Part shown: one piece after another, positions 25,399 to 33,801 of the stretch
Position numbering within the stretch: the stretch's first letter is position 1
How the letters are laid out: the number at the start of each line of letters is the position of its first letter
The notes under the pieces: generated by a model
Database searches by the model: none
Told to the model about the DNA's origin: nothing
The model's input: only the letters and a program-made list of their open reading frames with translations
Source of the DNA: Candidatus Omnitrophota bacterium
Lineage (GTDB): Bacteria > Omnitrophota > Gorgyraeia > Zapsychrales > Fredricksoniimonadaceae
Assembly: GCA_903861305.1 (NCBI GenBank)
Contig: CAIOTT010000014.1
Coordinates: 1 to 52,792, forward strand
Length of the DNA: 52,792 nt
Direction: 5' to 3'
Made by a program: the position numbers and the translations under genes

Positions 25399-26643
25399 TT
25401 AATCCTGGAACCGTTTCACGAGAATAGTGGCGTTATGCCCGCCAAAACCTAGAGAATTAGAAATAGCCACATCCACCTTGACGCGGCGCGCCTCGTTGGG
25501 AACATAATCAAGCGTGCAATCAGGGTCAGGTGTTGTGTAATTGATGGTCGGTGGGATAACCCCGTCACGGATGGCCAAAGCGCACGCCGCGAATTCAACA
25601 GCGCCTGCCGCCCCCAGCAAATGACCTGTCATGGATTTGGTGGAACTGACCGCGATCTTTTTGGCATGCGCCCCAAAAGCCTTGTTGATCGCCAGAGACT
25701 CGATCTTGTCGTTCAGATAGGTCGACGTGCCGTGCGCATTGATATAATCAACATCCTCAAGCTTGAGGCCGGCGTATTTAACAGCATCGGTCATGGCACG
25801 GGCTGCGCCATCGCCGGAATCTTCAGGTGCCGTTGAGTGGAACGCATCAGACGTCTGTCCGAACCCTGCCACTTCAGCGATGATCGTAGCCCCTCGCTTT
25901 CTGGCATACCCCAATTCTTCGAGCACCACCACGCACGCGCCTTCACCCATGATAAAGCCGTCCCGGTCCTTGTCGAACGGACGGCTGGCTTTTTCAGGCG
26001 CATCATTACGGGTCGACAATGCCTTTAAAGCGCAAAACCCGCCAACACCAAGGATCGAAATAGCCGCTTCTGTGCCGCCGGCAAATGCAGCGTCGATCTC
26101 GCCATACTGGATCATCCGGAAAGCGTCCCCGATACAGGTCGTTCCCGTCGCGCAAGCCGTGACCGAGCATGTGGCCGGGCCCTTGGCCCCGGTTTCAATG
26201 GACACCTGCCCCGCGGCTTCATTGATGATCATTTTCGGGATAAAGAACGGCGATATGCGGCCCGGCCCCTTATCGAGGAACTTCTGATACTCTTCCTCGG
26301 CAGATCTGATGCAACCGATGCCGGAGCCGACCACAACGCCCACACGATGAGGATCAACCTCCGCCATCTTGAAACGGGCATTGATAACAGCCTCGCGCGC
26401 GGCCACAACGGCATATTGGATGAAAGGCGATATCTTGCGGGCATCCTTGGAATTAAAATGCTTGTCCGCCTCATACCCTTTCAGCTCAGCCGCGATCTTT
26501 GTGTCAAACGTGGACGCATCGAACTTTGTGATGGGGGCAACGCCGCTTTTTCCCGCGACAAGGGCCTTCCAGAAATCATCAAGCCCGTTCCCGACAGGTG
26601 AAAGGACGCCTATCCCTGTAACAACGACTCGCCGTTTTTCCAT
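25399..26643 (-). CDS. fabF: Beta-ketoacyl-ACP synthase II
   Basis: FabF elongates acyl chains by condensing malonyl-ACP with acyl-ACP. The 414-residue thiolase-fold protein has the catalytic cysteine in TACATGTTC (Cys164) and the two catalytic histidines in [11 protein letters not shown] and [13 protein letters not shown], plus FGGHNATI near the C-terminus. Length is as in E. coli. It follows acpP after a hairpin-containing gap of 85 bases and precedes leuB in the same direction. Confidence 0.97.
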   Translation of the reverse strand: MEKRRVVVTGIGVLSPVGNGLDDFWKALVAGKSGVAPITKFDASTFDTKIAAELKGYEADKHFNSKDARKISPFIQYAVVAAREAVINARFKMAEVDPHRVGVVVGSGIGCIRSAEEEYQKFLDKGPGRISPFFIPKMIINEAAGQVSIETGAKGPATCSVTACATGTTCIGDAFRMIQYGEIDAAFAGGTEAAISILGVGGFCALKALSTRNDAPEKASRPFDKDRDGFIMGEGACVVVLEELGYARKRGATIIAEVAGFGQTSDAFHSTAPEDSGDGAARAMTDAVKYAGLKLEDVDYINAHGTSTYLNDKIESLAINKAFGAHAKKIAVSSTKSMTGHLLGAAGAVEFAACALAIRDGVIPPTINYTTPDPDCTLDYVPNEARRVKVDVAISNSLGFGGHNATILVKRFQD

Positions 26644-26665
26644 AGCACTTATCCCTTAAAAATTT

Positions 26666-26692
26666 TTGCCCCGACAGATGATGTCGGGGCAA
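26666..26692 (-). other. Intercistronic stem-loop between acpP and fabF
   Basis: Arms 26666-26676 and 26682-26692 form a perfect 11-bp stem (TTGCCCCGACA / TGTCGGGGCAA) with a 5-base loop. On the coding strand it is followed by AAATTTTT rather than an immediate T-run. It may be a partial terminator or a 3'-end stabiliser that lets acpP be expressed at a higher level than fabF. Confidence 0.55.
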
Positions 26693-26728
26693 TTATTCAA
26701 CTCAAACGCTCAAGAAGAACTGCTCCCG

Positions 26729-26968
26729 TTATGCCTTGGCAGCTTTTTCCTCAATATACTTGATCGCATCGCCGACCTTTGTCATCTTTTCAGCATCCTC
26801 ATCGGGAATCTCAACGCTGAATTCCTCTTCAAGGGCCATGATGAGCTCGACAGTATCAAGAGAATCAGCTCCCAGGTCATCAATGAATGACGCCTCAGGC
26901 TTGACTTCCTCGATCTTGACGCCCAACTGCTCTGCGATGATGGATTTTACTTTTTCTGCAACAGCCAT
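26729..26968 (-). CDS. acpP: Acyl carrier protein
   Basis: The 79-residue acidic protein has the phosphopantetheine serine in [12 protein letters not shown] (Ser36) and the flanking [16 protein letters not shown] helix, so it carries acyl chains for fatty acid synthesis. The frame is open 16 codons further upstream, but the ATG at 26968 has AAGGAGG upstream and gives the canonical length. It lies between fabG and fabF, the classical order. Confidence 0.97.
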   Translation of the reverse strand: MAVAEKVKSIIAEQLGVKIEEVKPEASFIDDLGADSLDTVELIMALEEEFSVEIPDEDAEKMTKVGDAIKYIEEKAAKA

Positions 26969-27012
26969 GCAAGCCTCCTTTTTACCTTCTTTACTTTTTC
27001 TTAAAATCCGGG

Positions 27013-27762
27013 TCAATACATGACCATGCCGCCGTCGACGAGGATCGTCTGGCCGGTGACATAATCAGCTTCTTTTGACGCCAGGAACAAACACACATTC
27101 GCCACATCCGAGGGAAGCCCCATGCGGCCCAACGGAACATTCTCAAGTATCTTGTTCTTGACCTCATCGGTCAGTTTATCGGTCATGGCAGTTTTGATAT
27201 ATCCCGGCGCCACGGCATTGACCGTGATATTGCGCGAAGCGAATTCACGCGCCAAAGACTTGGCCAGCGCGATAACACCGGCCTTGCTCGCGGCGTAATT
27301 CGCCTGTCCCGCGTTGCCCATCACGCCGATCACGGAACCGATATTAATGATCTTACCTTTATGAGCCTTCAACATGGGCCTGGAAACCGCCTTACAGGCG
27401 TTGAACGTTCCTTTTAGGTTAACACTGATGACCGCATCCCACTCCTCTTCCTTCATACGCAGGAAAAGGCCGTCACGGGTAATGCCGGCATTGTTCACTA
27501 ATATATCGATACGGCCGTACTTTTCAATGATCTTGGCCACACACTGGTCCACATCGGCAGAATTCGTCACGTTACAGGCAAACGCGTCGGCTTTATAGCC
27601 TTTGGCCACAAGTTCGGCTACCGTAGCCTGGCAATCCTCGATCTTGATATCGGAAATGATGACCAATGCCCCTTCACGGGCGTAAGTTTCAGCGATCTCA
27701 CGGCCAATGCCGCGTGCGGAACCTGTGATCAAGGCGATCTCGTTGGTCAATCTCATGGTCAT
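27013..27762 (-). CDS. fabG: 3-oxoacyl-ACP reductase
   Basis: FabG is the NADPH-dependent short-chain reductase of fatty acid elongation. The 249-residue protein has the [12 protein letters not shown] cofactor loop near residue 15, [10 protein letters not shown], the catalytic Ser in NIGSVIG, the YAASKAG Tyr-Lys pair, and the C-terminal [12 protein letters not shown]. The first ATG at 27762 is used (AGGAAGG upstream); a second ATG two codons on is equally possible. It opens the fabG-acpP-fabF group under its own promoter. Confidence 0.96.
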   Translation of the reverse strand: MTMRLTNEIALITGSARGIGREIAETYAREGALVIISDIKIEDCQATVAELVAKGYKADAFACNVTNSADVDQCVAKIIEKYGRIDILVNNAGITRDGLFLRMKEEEWDAVISVNLKGTFNACKAVSRPMLKAHKGKIINIGSVIGVMGNAGQANYAASKAGVIALAKSLAREFASRNITVNAVAPGYIKTAMTDKLTDEVKNKILENVPLGRMGLPSDVANVCLFLASKEADYVTGQTILVDGGMVMY

Positions 27763-27790
27763 AAACCTTCCTTTTGGAAAATCGAGGTAT

Positions 27791-27818
27791 ATAGTAACAA
27801 CAAAACGCCTGTTGGCAA
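27791..27818 (-). promoter_or_regulatory. Promoter upstream of fabG
   Basis: TTGCCA (27813-27818) and TACTAT (27791-27796) on the minus strand, spaced 16 bases, precede fabG by about 29 bases. The expected start near 27784 gives a 22-base leader. It separates the fab group from the folE-folB-fxsA group. Confidence 0.5.
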
Positions 27819-27833
27819 GAGAAATCTATATCT

Positions 27834-28298
27834 TTATTCAATCACTTCTGCGTCCACAGCCCCGCCTTTATTAATAGAAGGCCCTCGCTGCGGGACAGCA
27901 GGAACCGGGCCTGCGGCCTGGCTCCTGGAAGAAAGGATATGCGCCTGAAAACCCCTGAGAACGAACCATCTCACACCAAATCGCGTCAAAGGGAAAACCA
28001 GGATCAGGCCCAGGATATCACTGATAAAACCGGGAAGGACAAAAAGAACTCCCCCCAGGAAAACCAGCAGACCGTCCACCATTTCAATGGTAGGAGGCCG
28101 ACCTTCCGTTAAAGATACCTGTATCCGCTGCAGGATCTTCACACCCTGATGCCTGGCAAGAGAAGTTCCAAGGATCGCGGACGTGAACAATAAAAGGATG
28201 GTCTCAAAGACCCCTATCCTGGCGGCAACCTTGCCCATTACCACAAACTCAGCGTAAGGAAAGAACACCAGAAAGAACAAGAGGACCAGGCATCCCAT
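27834..28298 (-). CDS. fxsA: FxsA family inner-membrane protein
   Basis: The 154-residue product matches FxsA, a small cytoplasmic membrane protein whose overexpression in E. coli relieves F-plasmid exclusion of phage T7. It has hydrophobic N-terminal [38 protein letters not shown], the FxsA-type GRPPTIEMVDGLLVFLGG and VLPGFISDILGLILVFP, then a polar Ala/Pro-rich tail. The ATG at 28298 overlaps the folB stop by one base (TGATG) and is preferred to a GTG nine bases upstream. Its cellular role is not established, and its coupling to folB has no obvious reason. Confidence 0.88.
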   Translation of the reverse strand: MGCLVLLFFLVFFPYAEFVVMGKVAARIGVFETILLLFTSAILGTSLARHQGVKILQRIQVSLTEGRPPTIEMVDGLLVFLGGVLFVLPGFISDILGLILVFPLTRFGVRWFVLRGFQAHILSSRSQAAGPVPAVPQRGPSINKGGAVDAEVIE

Positions 28299-28699
28299 CA
28301 GCAACACCTTGTCGTGGTCATCACCCTGTCCCCGGCCCTGTGGGCCGTCATCATGACGCTAACGGCACCCGCATCAGCCAAAACACCGGCCTTCGCGATC
28401 GAAACGGTGGCCGTAAGGATCCGGGGCTCTTCCATAATAGCATCAAGGACAAAGGCGGCCAGTCGCTCCAGCAGAAAGAACCTTGTTCCCGCGACCTTTT
28501 TCACAACAGCGGCATGCACGGCCGCATAATCGACCGCGTGCCCGATGGCATCGGTAGTTGCGGCCAGGGACGCGTCATAATCAAAGGAAATATTGAACAC
28601 AAGCTCCTGCGGAGCCTCCCTTTCATGGGGCAGCGTGCCTATAATGGCCTTGATCCTGGCATCCCTGATCTGAACCGTTGTGTTGGAAAAATGGCTCAT
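28298..28699 (-). CDS. folB: Dihydroneopterin aldolase
   Basis: FolB cleaves dihydroneopterin to hydroxymethyldihydropterin, the FolK substrate. The 133-residue protein contains [20 protein letters not shown] near the N-terminus, [12 protein letters not shown] and the [11 protein letters not shown] helix with its conserved Glu, followed by [10 protein letters not shown]. It overlaps folE by four bases (ATGA) and fxsA by one base, so the three genes are probably coupled. Confidence 0.92.
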   Translation of the reverse strand: MSHFSNTTVQIRDARIKAIIGTLPHEREAPQELVFNISFDYDASLAATTDAIGHAVDYAAVHAAVVKKVAGTRFFLLERLAAFVLDAIMEEPRILTATVSIAKAGVLADAGAVSVMMTAHRAGDRVMTTTRCC

Positions 28700-29235
28700 C
28701 GAATAAGGCTGAGGAATTCACTGCGGGTGGAACTGTTGGAACGGAACGTCCCCAGCATGCAGGAGGTCTTCATCACGGAGTTCTGTTTCTCGACACCCCT
28801 CATCATCATGCACAGATGCTGGGCGTCAATGACAACGCCGACACCGCGCGCGTCCGTGTGCTCCATGATCGTGTCCGCCACCTGTTTGGTGAGGTTTTCC
28901 TGGATCTGGAAGCGGCGCGCATAAACATCCACGATCCGCGCGATCTTGGAAAGACCCAGGACCTTGCCGCGCGGGATATACCCGACATGGCACTTGCCGA
29001 AAAATGGAAGAAGATGATGTTCGCACATCGAGTACATCTCGATGTCCTTGACGATGATCATCTCGTCGTTGTCAGACTCAAAGATGGCCCCGTTGATGAC
29101 CTTCTTGATATCCTGGGTATAGCCCGTGGTCAGGAATTCATACGCCCGGGCCGCACGCCGCGGCGTACCCTTGAGGCCGCCGCGATTGAGGTCTTCACCG
29201 ACCGTCTTTAAGAGTTTTCGAAAAACATCTTCCAT
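28696..29235 (-). CDS. folE: GTP cyclohydrolase I
   Basis: FolE converts GTP to dihydroneopterin triphosphate, the entry to folate. The 179-residue product has the zinc ligands in [15 protein letters not shown] (Cys71 and a following His) and in [10 protein letters not shown], plus [19 protein letters not shown]. It is shorter than the E. coli enzyme at the N-terminus but complete in the catalytic domain. I use the ATG at 29235, with AAGGA five bases upstream; another ATG is two codons earlier. It is first in folE-folB-fxsA and divergent from the plus-strand hisK. Confidence 0.96.
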   Translation of the reverse strand: MEDVFRKLLKTVGEDLNRGGLKGTPRRAARAYEFLTTGYTQDIKKVINGAIFESDNDEMIIVKDIEMYSMCEHHLLPFFGKCHVGYIPRGKVLGLSKIARIVDVYARRFQIQENLTKQVADTIMEHTDARGVGVVIDAQHLCMMMRGVEKQNSVMKTSCMLGTFRSNSSTRSEFLSLIR

Positions 29236-29314
29236 ACACATCCTTTATAAATAAATTTTATAGATATTAACACATGCAACAAATTTGCAATAGAAAAATC
29301 CGTTCCTCCTTGTT

Positions 29315-29337
29315 CACGGGAAATCCCGTGTTATAAT
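29315..29337 (+). promoter_or_regulatory. Leaderless promoter of hisK with a palindrome next to the -10
   Basis: TATAAT at 29332-29337 places the transcript start at about 29344, the A of the hisK ATG, and no ribosome site precedes that ATG. Immediately upstream is the palindrome CACGGGAAATCCCGTG (29315-29330, 7-bp arms). It fills the spacer where a repressor would block polymerase. The -35 is poor (TTGTTC at 29310-29315), consistent with regulation. Confidence 0.5.
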
Positions 29338-29343
29338 CCCAGC

Positions 29344-30150
29344 ATGTTACCGATATCAGATTACCACATGCACACCCCTTTGTGCGGGCACGCAACGGGT
29401 GAACCCCAGCAATACGCCAGGCGCGCGATCGAGGTTGGCCTCAAGATGATCGGCTTCTCCGACCATGCGCCTCTTGTATCGCATAAAGACCCCTCGATCA
29501 CAATGGACCGCTCGCAGCTGCCGGTCTACCACCACATGATCGAAAGCGTGCGCGCGGAGTTTGATGAGGAACTGGAAGTCCTTGTCGGGCTCGAGGCAGA
29601 TTTCATCCCCGGCTATGAAGACCTCACACGGGCCATCATTAACGCCTATCCTTACGACTATGTGATCGGCTCGGTCCATTTCATTGAGAAATGGGGTTTT
29701 GACGACCCTATCCAGATGAAGGAATGGAACGCCCGCGACGTGAACGACGTCTACCGTGAGTACCACCGCCTCCTGCGCAAGAGCGCTCTGTCACGCCTGT
29801 TCGACGTGCTCGGGCACGTGGACCTTGTGAAAAAATTCGATTTCCACCCCACGGTGGACATCACGGCGGAGATCGAGGAGAACGCCCGTGTGTTCAAGAA
29901 GACAGGTGTTATCGTTGAGGTGAATAGCTCAGGCCTGCGCAAACCCGCGAAAGAAATTTACCCTTCCCTGCACGATCTGAAGATCTACTGCGCCAAAGGG
30001 GTCCCCATCACGTTCGGTTCCGACGCCCATGACCCGCATGACGTCGGGCGCGATTTCGACAAGGCGCGCGACCTGGCCCTGGCTGCAGGCTACAAGGAAT
30101 ATGTCCTGCTCAAGAACCGCAAGGTTACGCATAACGTTTTACTGTCCTGA
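29344..30150 (+). CDS. hisK: Histidinol-phosphatase, PHP family
   Basis: The 268-residue protein is a PHP-fold metal-dependent phosphatase of the HisK/HisJ type that dephosphorylates histidinol phosphate. The metal ligands are visible as DYHMHTPLCGH at the N-terminus, FSDHAPL, the glutamate in GLEADFIPGYE, IGSVHFIEKWGFDD, LGHVDLVKKF and the C-terminal GSDAHDPHDVGRD. No other his genes are in the window, so the histidine role rests on family similarity; PHP phosphoesterases of other specificity are possible. It overlaps the 3' end of convergent ispG by 12 bases. Confidence 0.85.
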   Translation: MLPISDYHMHTPLCGHATGEPQQYARRAIEVGLKMIGFSDHAPLVSHKDPSITMDRSQLPVYHHMIESVRAEFDEELEVLVGLEADFIPGYEDLTRAIINAYPYDYVIGSVHFIEKWGFDDPIQMKEWNARDVNDVYREYHRLLRKSALSRLFDVLGHVDLVKKFDFHPTVDITAEIEENARVFKKTGVIVEVNSSGLRKPAKEIYPSLHDLKIYCAKGVPITFGSDAHDPHDVGRDFDKARDLALAAGYKEYVLLKNRKVTHNVLLS

Positions 30151-31365
30151 CCCAGAAAATCTTCTGGCAATATAACCGTCAAGAATATCTATAAATTCTT
30201 CCCGTATGCGTATCCCCTTAAGAAGAATTGTCTTCTTCCCATCCATGTAAACTGGAGCCGCAGGGTCTTCCATGGATCCGGGCAGGCTGATGCCGATATC
30301 CGCGTGGGCGCTTTCACCGGGGCCGTTGACGACACAGCCCATGACCGCGATCTTCAAGGTCTCAACGCCAGGGTATTGCTTTTTCCATTCCGTCATTTTA
30401 GCAGCGACATGCTCACGCACATCCCTGGCGAGTTCCTGAAAATATACACTCCTGGTGCGGCCGCATCCCGGGCAACTGGTGATCCCGGGATAGAAATACC
30501 GGAAGCCCATGGACTGCAGGATATCCTGGCAAACCTCGACTTCGCGCGTGCGCGGGATCCCCGGTTCCGGTGTCAACGACACCCGGATCGTATCCCCGAT
30601 GCCCTGCTGGAGCAAAACCGCCAGGGCCGCGGCACTGGCCGAAATGCCCTTGACCCCGCCTCCAGCCTCTGTCAGGCCAAGGTGCATGACATGATCACAC
30701 GCCGACGCAATACGTTCATTCACATCGATCGTATCCTGCAGGACGGACAATTTAGCGCTCACCACCAGCTTTTCCCTGGGCAGCCCCAAGGCAAGGGCCG
30801 TCTGACAATTGACCAGTGCGCTCTCGACCATGGCATCGGCCATGATCTGCTTGACCGTGCGCGGCGTGGCGCTGCGGGCATTCTGATCCATGAGTGACGC
30901 CAAAAGATCCTTGTCGAGAGATCCCCAGTTGACGCCGATCCGCACAGCCTTGTCATACCTGACCGCGAGGCCGATGATGGACGAGAAATTGCTGTCTTTC
31001 CGGCTGCCCTGGCCGACATTGCCGGGGTTGATACGGTACTTGTCCAGCGCCTTGGCCAATGCTTCATGCCGGCCCAGGATCTCATGCCCATTGAAATGAA
31101 AATCCCCGACGATCGGCGTGCTCACTCCCGAAGCACGCAGGGACTTTAAAGCCTCAAGGGCGCCGACTGCGGCAACATCGTCATTGATGGTCCAGCGGAC
31201 AAGCTCGGAACCAGCCTCGATCAGGTCAATGGTCTGGCGCAGGGTTGCCGCGACATCGGCGGTGGGCGTGTCGGTCATGGACTGGACCACAATGGGATTG
31301 TCTGACCCCATGCGCACATTCCCGACTGAAACTACCGGCGTTCGGCGACGGACTAATTTGGACAT
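30139..31365 (-). CDS. ispG: 4-hydroxy-3-methylbut-2-enyl diphosphate synthase (flavodoxin/ferredoxin)
   Basis: IspG makes HMBPP, the penultimate step of the MEP isoprenoid pathway, using a [4Fe-4S] cluster. The 408-residue protein has VQSMTDTPTADVAATLRQT and RWTINDD in the TIM-barrel half, INPGNVGQGSRKD, and the cluster cysteines in TSCPGCGRTRSVY and MGCVVNGPGESAHADIG. It is the bacterial two-domain form without the plant-type insert. The ATG at 31365 lacks an obvious ribosome site. It is divergent from ispH, the next enzyme of the pathway. Confidence 0.96.
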   Translation of the reverse strand: MSKLVRRRTPVVSVGNVRMGSDNPIVVQSMTDTPTADVAATLRQTIDLIEAGSELVRWTINDDVAAVGALEALKSLRASGVSTPIVGDFHFNGHEILGRHEALAKALDKYRINPGNVGQGSRKDSNFSSIIGLAVRYDKAVRIGVNWGSLDKDLLASLMDQNARSATPRTVKQIMADAMVESALVNCQTALALGLPREKLVVSAKLSVLQDTIDVNERIASACDHVMHLGLTEAGGGVKGISASAAALAVLLQQGIGDTIRVSLTPEPGIPRTREVEVCQDILQSMGFRYFYPGITSCPGCGRTRSVYFQELARDVREHVAAKMTEWKKQYPGVETLKIAVMGCVVNGPGESAHADIGISLPGSMEDPAAPVYMDGKKTILLKGIRIREEFIDILDGYIARRFSGSGQ

Positions 31366-31371
31366 TATGAA

Positions 31372-31399
31372 TTTACTCGGTTTAAGGTAATGTTATAAT
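31372..31399 (+). promoter_or_regulatory. Promoter of ispH-murB
   Basis: TTTACT (31372-31377) and TATAAT (31394-31399) are 16 bases apart. The expected start near 31406 gives a 27-base leader that contains GGAAGGG nine bases before the ispH ATG. Confidence 0.5.
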
Positions 31400-31432
31400 G
31401 ACCAATTGTAATCAAAGGAAGGGACATCAGCA

Positions 31433-32362
31433 ATGCAAATTTTCCTCGCGCGCACCCAGGGTTTTTGCGCGGGTGTCGCCCGCGCCATTGAGGTCGTTGA
31501 ACAGACCCTGGCCGCCTACGGGACACCGCTTTACATATTTCATGAGATCGTGCACAACACCTCGGTCGTCAACGGTTTCAAGGCCAGGGGTGTCGTGTTC
31601 GTGGATGACATCGCCGCGATCCCTGAGGGCCAGCGCGTTATCTTCAGCGCTCACGGCATCTCTCCCGCAGTCCTTGAGGAAGCCAAAAAAAAGAACCTCA
31701 TCACCATCAACGCCACCTGCCCTCTGGTCACCAAGATACACAGGGAATCCGAAGGTTTTTCGCGCCAGAACATACCGGTCGTTTTGATCGGGCACAAAGG
31801 CCATGAAGAAGTCGTGGGCACATCAGGCCACGTCCGCCCCGACCTGCTTCACATCATCTCCACGCGTGCGGATATTGAGAAACTGGATATTGATCCCCGC
31901 CTGAAAGTCGCCTACGTCACCCAGACAACCCTCTCGGTCGACGACACCAGGGAGCTTGTCAGGCTGCTGCGGGAAAAATTCTCTTTGCTGACAGGGCCTT
32001 TGCACGAGGACATCTGCTACGCGACCCAGAGCCGCCAGGATGCCATCAAGGAACTTGCCAGCCTTTGCGGCCCGAAGGGGCTTATCATTATCTGCGGATC
32101 GTCCAACAGCTCGAATTCAAACCGCCTGATGGAAAAAGGCCAGCAACTCGGGGTCACAAGCATCATTGTGGACAATGCCGGGGATCTCGACCTTACGGTC
32201 ATTGATGGAAAAGAAAATATCGGGATAAGTTCGGGTGCTTCCGTGCCCCGCTACCTCGTGGACGAGATCGTCCTGAAGATCAGGGCCGTATGCCCCCGCG
32301 CCGAACTGATCAATTTCGACAACCCGGAAAAGCATGTTGTTTTCCCATTGCCCAGGATCTGA
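31433..32362 (+). CDS. ispH: 4-hydroxy-3-methylbut-2-enyl diphosphate reductase
   Basis: IspH (LytB) reduces HMBPP to IPP and DMAPP with a [4Fe-4S] cluster. The 309-residue protein has the three cluster cysteines at Cys12 (GFCAGVAR), Cys96 (NATCPLVTKIH) and in DICYATQSRQDA, with substrate histidines in HEIVHN (His41), SAHG (His74) and GHKGHEE. It shares the intergenic region with ispG. murB begins 1 base after its stop. Confidence 0.97.
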   Translation: MQIFLARTQGFCAGVARAIEVVEQTLAAYGTPLYIFHEIVHNTSVVNGFKARGVVFVDDIAAIPEGQRVIFSAHGISPAVLEEAKKKNLITINATCPLVTKIHRESEGFSRQNIPVVLIGHKGHEEVVGTSGHVRPDLLHIISTRADIEKLDIDPRLKVAYVTQTTLSVDDTRELVRLLREKFSLLTGPLHEDICYATQSRQDAIKELASLCGPKGLIIICGSSNSSNSNRLMEKGQQLGVTSIIVDNAGDLDLTVIDGKENIGISSGASVPRYLVDEIVLKIRAVCPRAELINFDNPEKHVVFPLPRI

Positions 32363-32363
32363 C

Positions 32364-33323
32364 ATGGACTTGTCTTGCCTCCACGACCTTAAAGTGACGA
32401 TAGACGTGAACACGCCGCTCAGCCGTCACACAACGTTCAAGCTTGGCGGGAACTGCCCCGCGATCATTGCATGCCGTGACGCTAAAACCCTTCAGGAAAC
32501 CGTCCTGCGCCTGAAGGAACACAGTATCCCCTTTTTGCTGATGGGCTTTGGCTCCAACATCCTCGCTTCGGATAAAGGCTGCAGCCGTGTCATTATCCGT
32601 TACACATCCCCTGCGCCGCTCATCCACCGGGAAGGGAACATCATCACCACCGACGCGGCCACCCCGCTCGACAGCCTCGCGGCTTACGCCACGGATGAAG
32701 GATTGGACGGCCTTACCGCCATGTTCGGCATCCCCGGCACGGTAGGAGGCGCGATCGCGGGGAACGCGGGCGCTTACGGTGAGCAGATCGCAGACCACCT
32801 TCAGAGCGTCACCGTACTCCGGAAGGATTCATCCACCGCGACCCTGGATGCAGGGTCGATCCCTTTTTCTTACCGCGACTCCCCTTTAAAGCATAACGGA
32901 GAGATCATCCTGAGAGCCTCATTCGCCTTGACACCCCTGGCGAGAAATGTTCTTCACGCCAAACGGGACAAGGTGCTTCAGGAGCGGAAATTCAAACTTG
33001 ACTTCTGGCAGCATTATCCTTGCGCCGGATCTTTCTTCCGTAACGTAAGCCCGTCATCAAATGCCGGACAACGCCGGGCCGCGGGATGGTTTCTGGAACA
33101 GGCTGGTGCCAAGGGCCTCTGCCTGAATGGCGCCCGGACCTATGAAGCGCACGCCAATATCATCACCCACACGGATGACGCGACGGCCCAGGATGTTTAC
33201 GAACTTTCCCTGAAAATGGCCGAACTTGTCAAAGCTAAATTCGATATTGATCTGGTGCGAGAGGTCAGACTTCTGGGGGAATTTAAAAATGCGCCGAACA
33301 GTGATCCTGCGGGCTACTGGTAG
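32364..33323 (+). CDS. murB: UDP-N-acetylenolpyruvoylglucosamine reductase
   Basis: MurB is the FAD enzyme producing UDP-MurNAc for peptidoglycan. The 319-residue protein has HTTFKLGGNCPAI, FLLMGFGSNILASD, GIPGTVGGAIAGNAGAYG (FAD site), PFSYRDSPL, the proton-donor serine in PCAGSFFRNVSP and the C-terminal catalytic Glu in VREVRLLGEF. The ATG at 32364 follows the ispH stop after one base, so translation is coupled. It is isolated from other mur genes here; undecaprenyl and isoprenoid supply by ispH is a possible reason for the pairing. Confidence 0.93.
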   Translation: MDLSCLHDLKVTIDVNTPLSRHTTFKLGGNCPAIIACRDAKTLQETVLRLKEHSIPFLLMGFGSNILASDKGCSRVIIRYTSPAPLIHREGNIITTDAATPLDSLAAYATDEGLDGLTAMFGIPGTVGGAIAGNAGAYGEQIADHLQSVTVLRKDSSTATLDAGSIPFSYRDSPLKHNGEIILRASFALTPLARNVLHAKRDKVLQERKFKLDFWQHYPCAGSFFRNVSPSSNAGQRRAAGWFLEQAGAKGLCLNGARTYEAHANIITHTDDATAQDVYELSLKMAELVKAKFDIDLVREVRLLGEFKNAPNSDPAGYW

Positions 33324-33333
33324 GTAACCCTAT

Positions 33334-33792
33334 CTACTCTGTGGAAACGGTCTTTTTCTGGTCCAAAGCACCGTTCATGGTATGCCAGGCAAGGATCGCG
33401 CATTTCACACGACTGGGATACTTCCATATCCCGGAAAAAACATTAAGCTTCCCAAGATGCTGCTCTGGTGACGCCGGATCAAGTTCCTTGGTCACCAGCT
33501 TCCTGAATTCCTCAAAAAGAGCCTTGGCTTCAGCCACAGTTTTACCTTTCAACGCGACTGTCATCATCGACCCGGATGCTTTTGAAATAGCGCACCCGTC
33601 GCCGTGAAAAGCCGCCTCTTCGATAACACCGCTATCGCTGACCCTCAAATACACATGCAGATGATCGCCGCACAAGGGATTGTAGCCTTCCGCTTCATGC
33701 GAACAGGGGGAAAGTTCGACAAAATTGCGCGGGCGCTTGTTGTGTTCCAAGATTACCTGCTGATACAGATCTTCATTATGTGGTGTCGTCAT
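33334..33792 (-). CDS. sufU: SufU-type iron-sulfur scaffold / sulfur-relay protein
   Basis: The 152-residue protein has the SufU/IscU metal-binding residues Cys41 and Asp43 (NPLCGDHLH), Cys67 (HGDGCAISKASGSMM) and Cys131 (RVKCAILAWHTM), and the region between positions 70 and 125 is of the longer SufU kind. In Bacillus-type SUF systems SufU is a zinc-dependent sulfur acceptor for SufS. It is the last gene of the suf operon, 9 bases after sufS, the expected neighbour. It converges on murB with a 10-base gap. Confidence 0.93.
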   Translation of the reverse strand: MTTPHNEDLYQQVILEHNKRPRNFVELSPCSHEAEGYNPLCGDHLHVYLRVSDSGVIEEAAFHGDGCAISKASGSMMTVALKGKTVAEAKALFEEFRKLVTKELDPASPEQHLGKLNVFSGIWKYPSRVKCAILAWHTMNGALDQKKTVSTE

Positions 33793-33801
33793 ATAGCCCT
33801 A

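Noticed and set aside
31366-31432. Shared regulatory element between ispG and ispH
   Set aside because: Only one good promoter (for ispH) is visible; no palindrome or second convincing -10/-35 pair for ispG was found.
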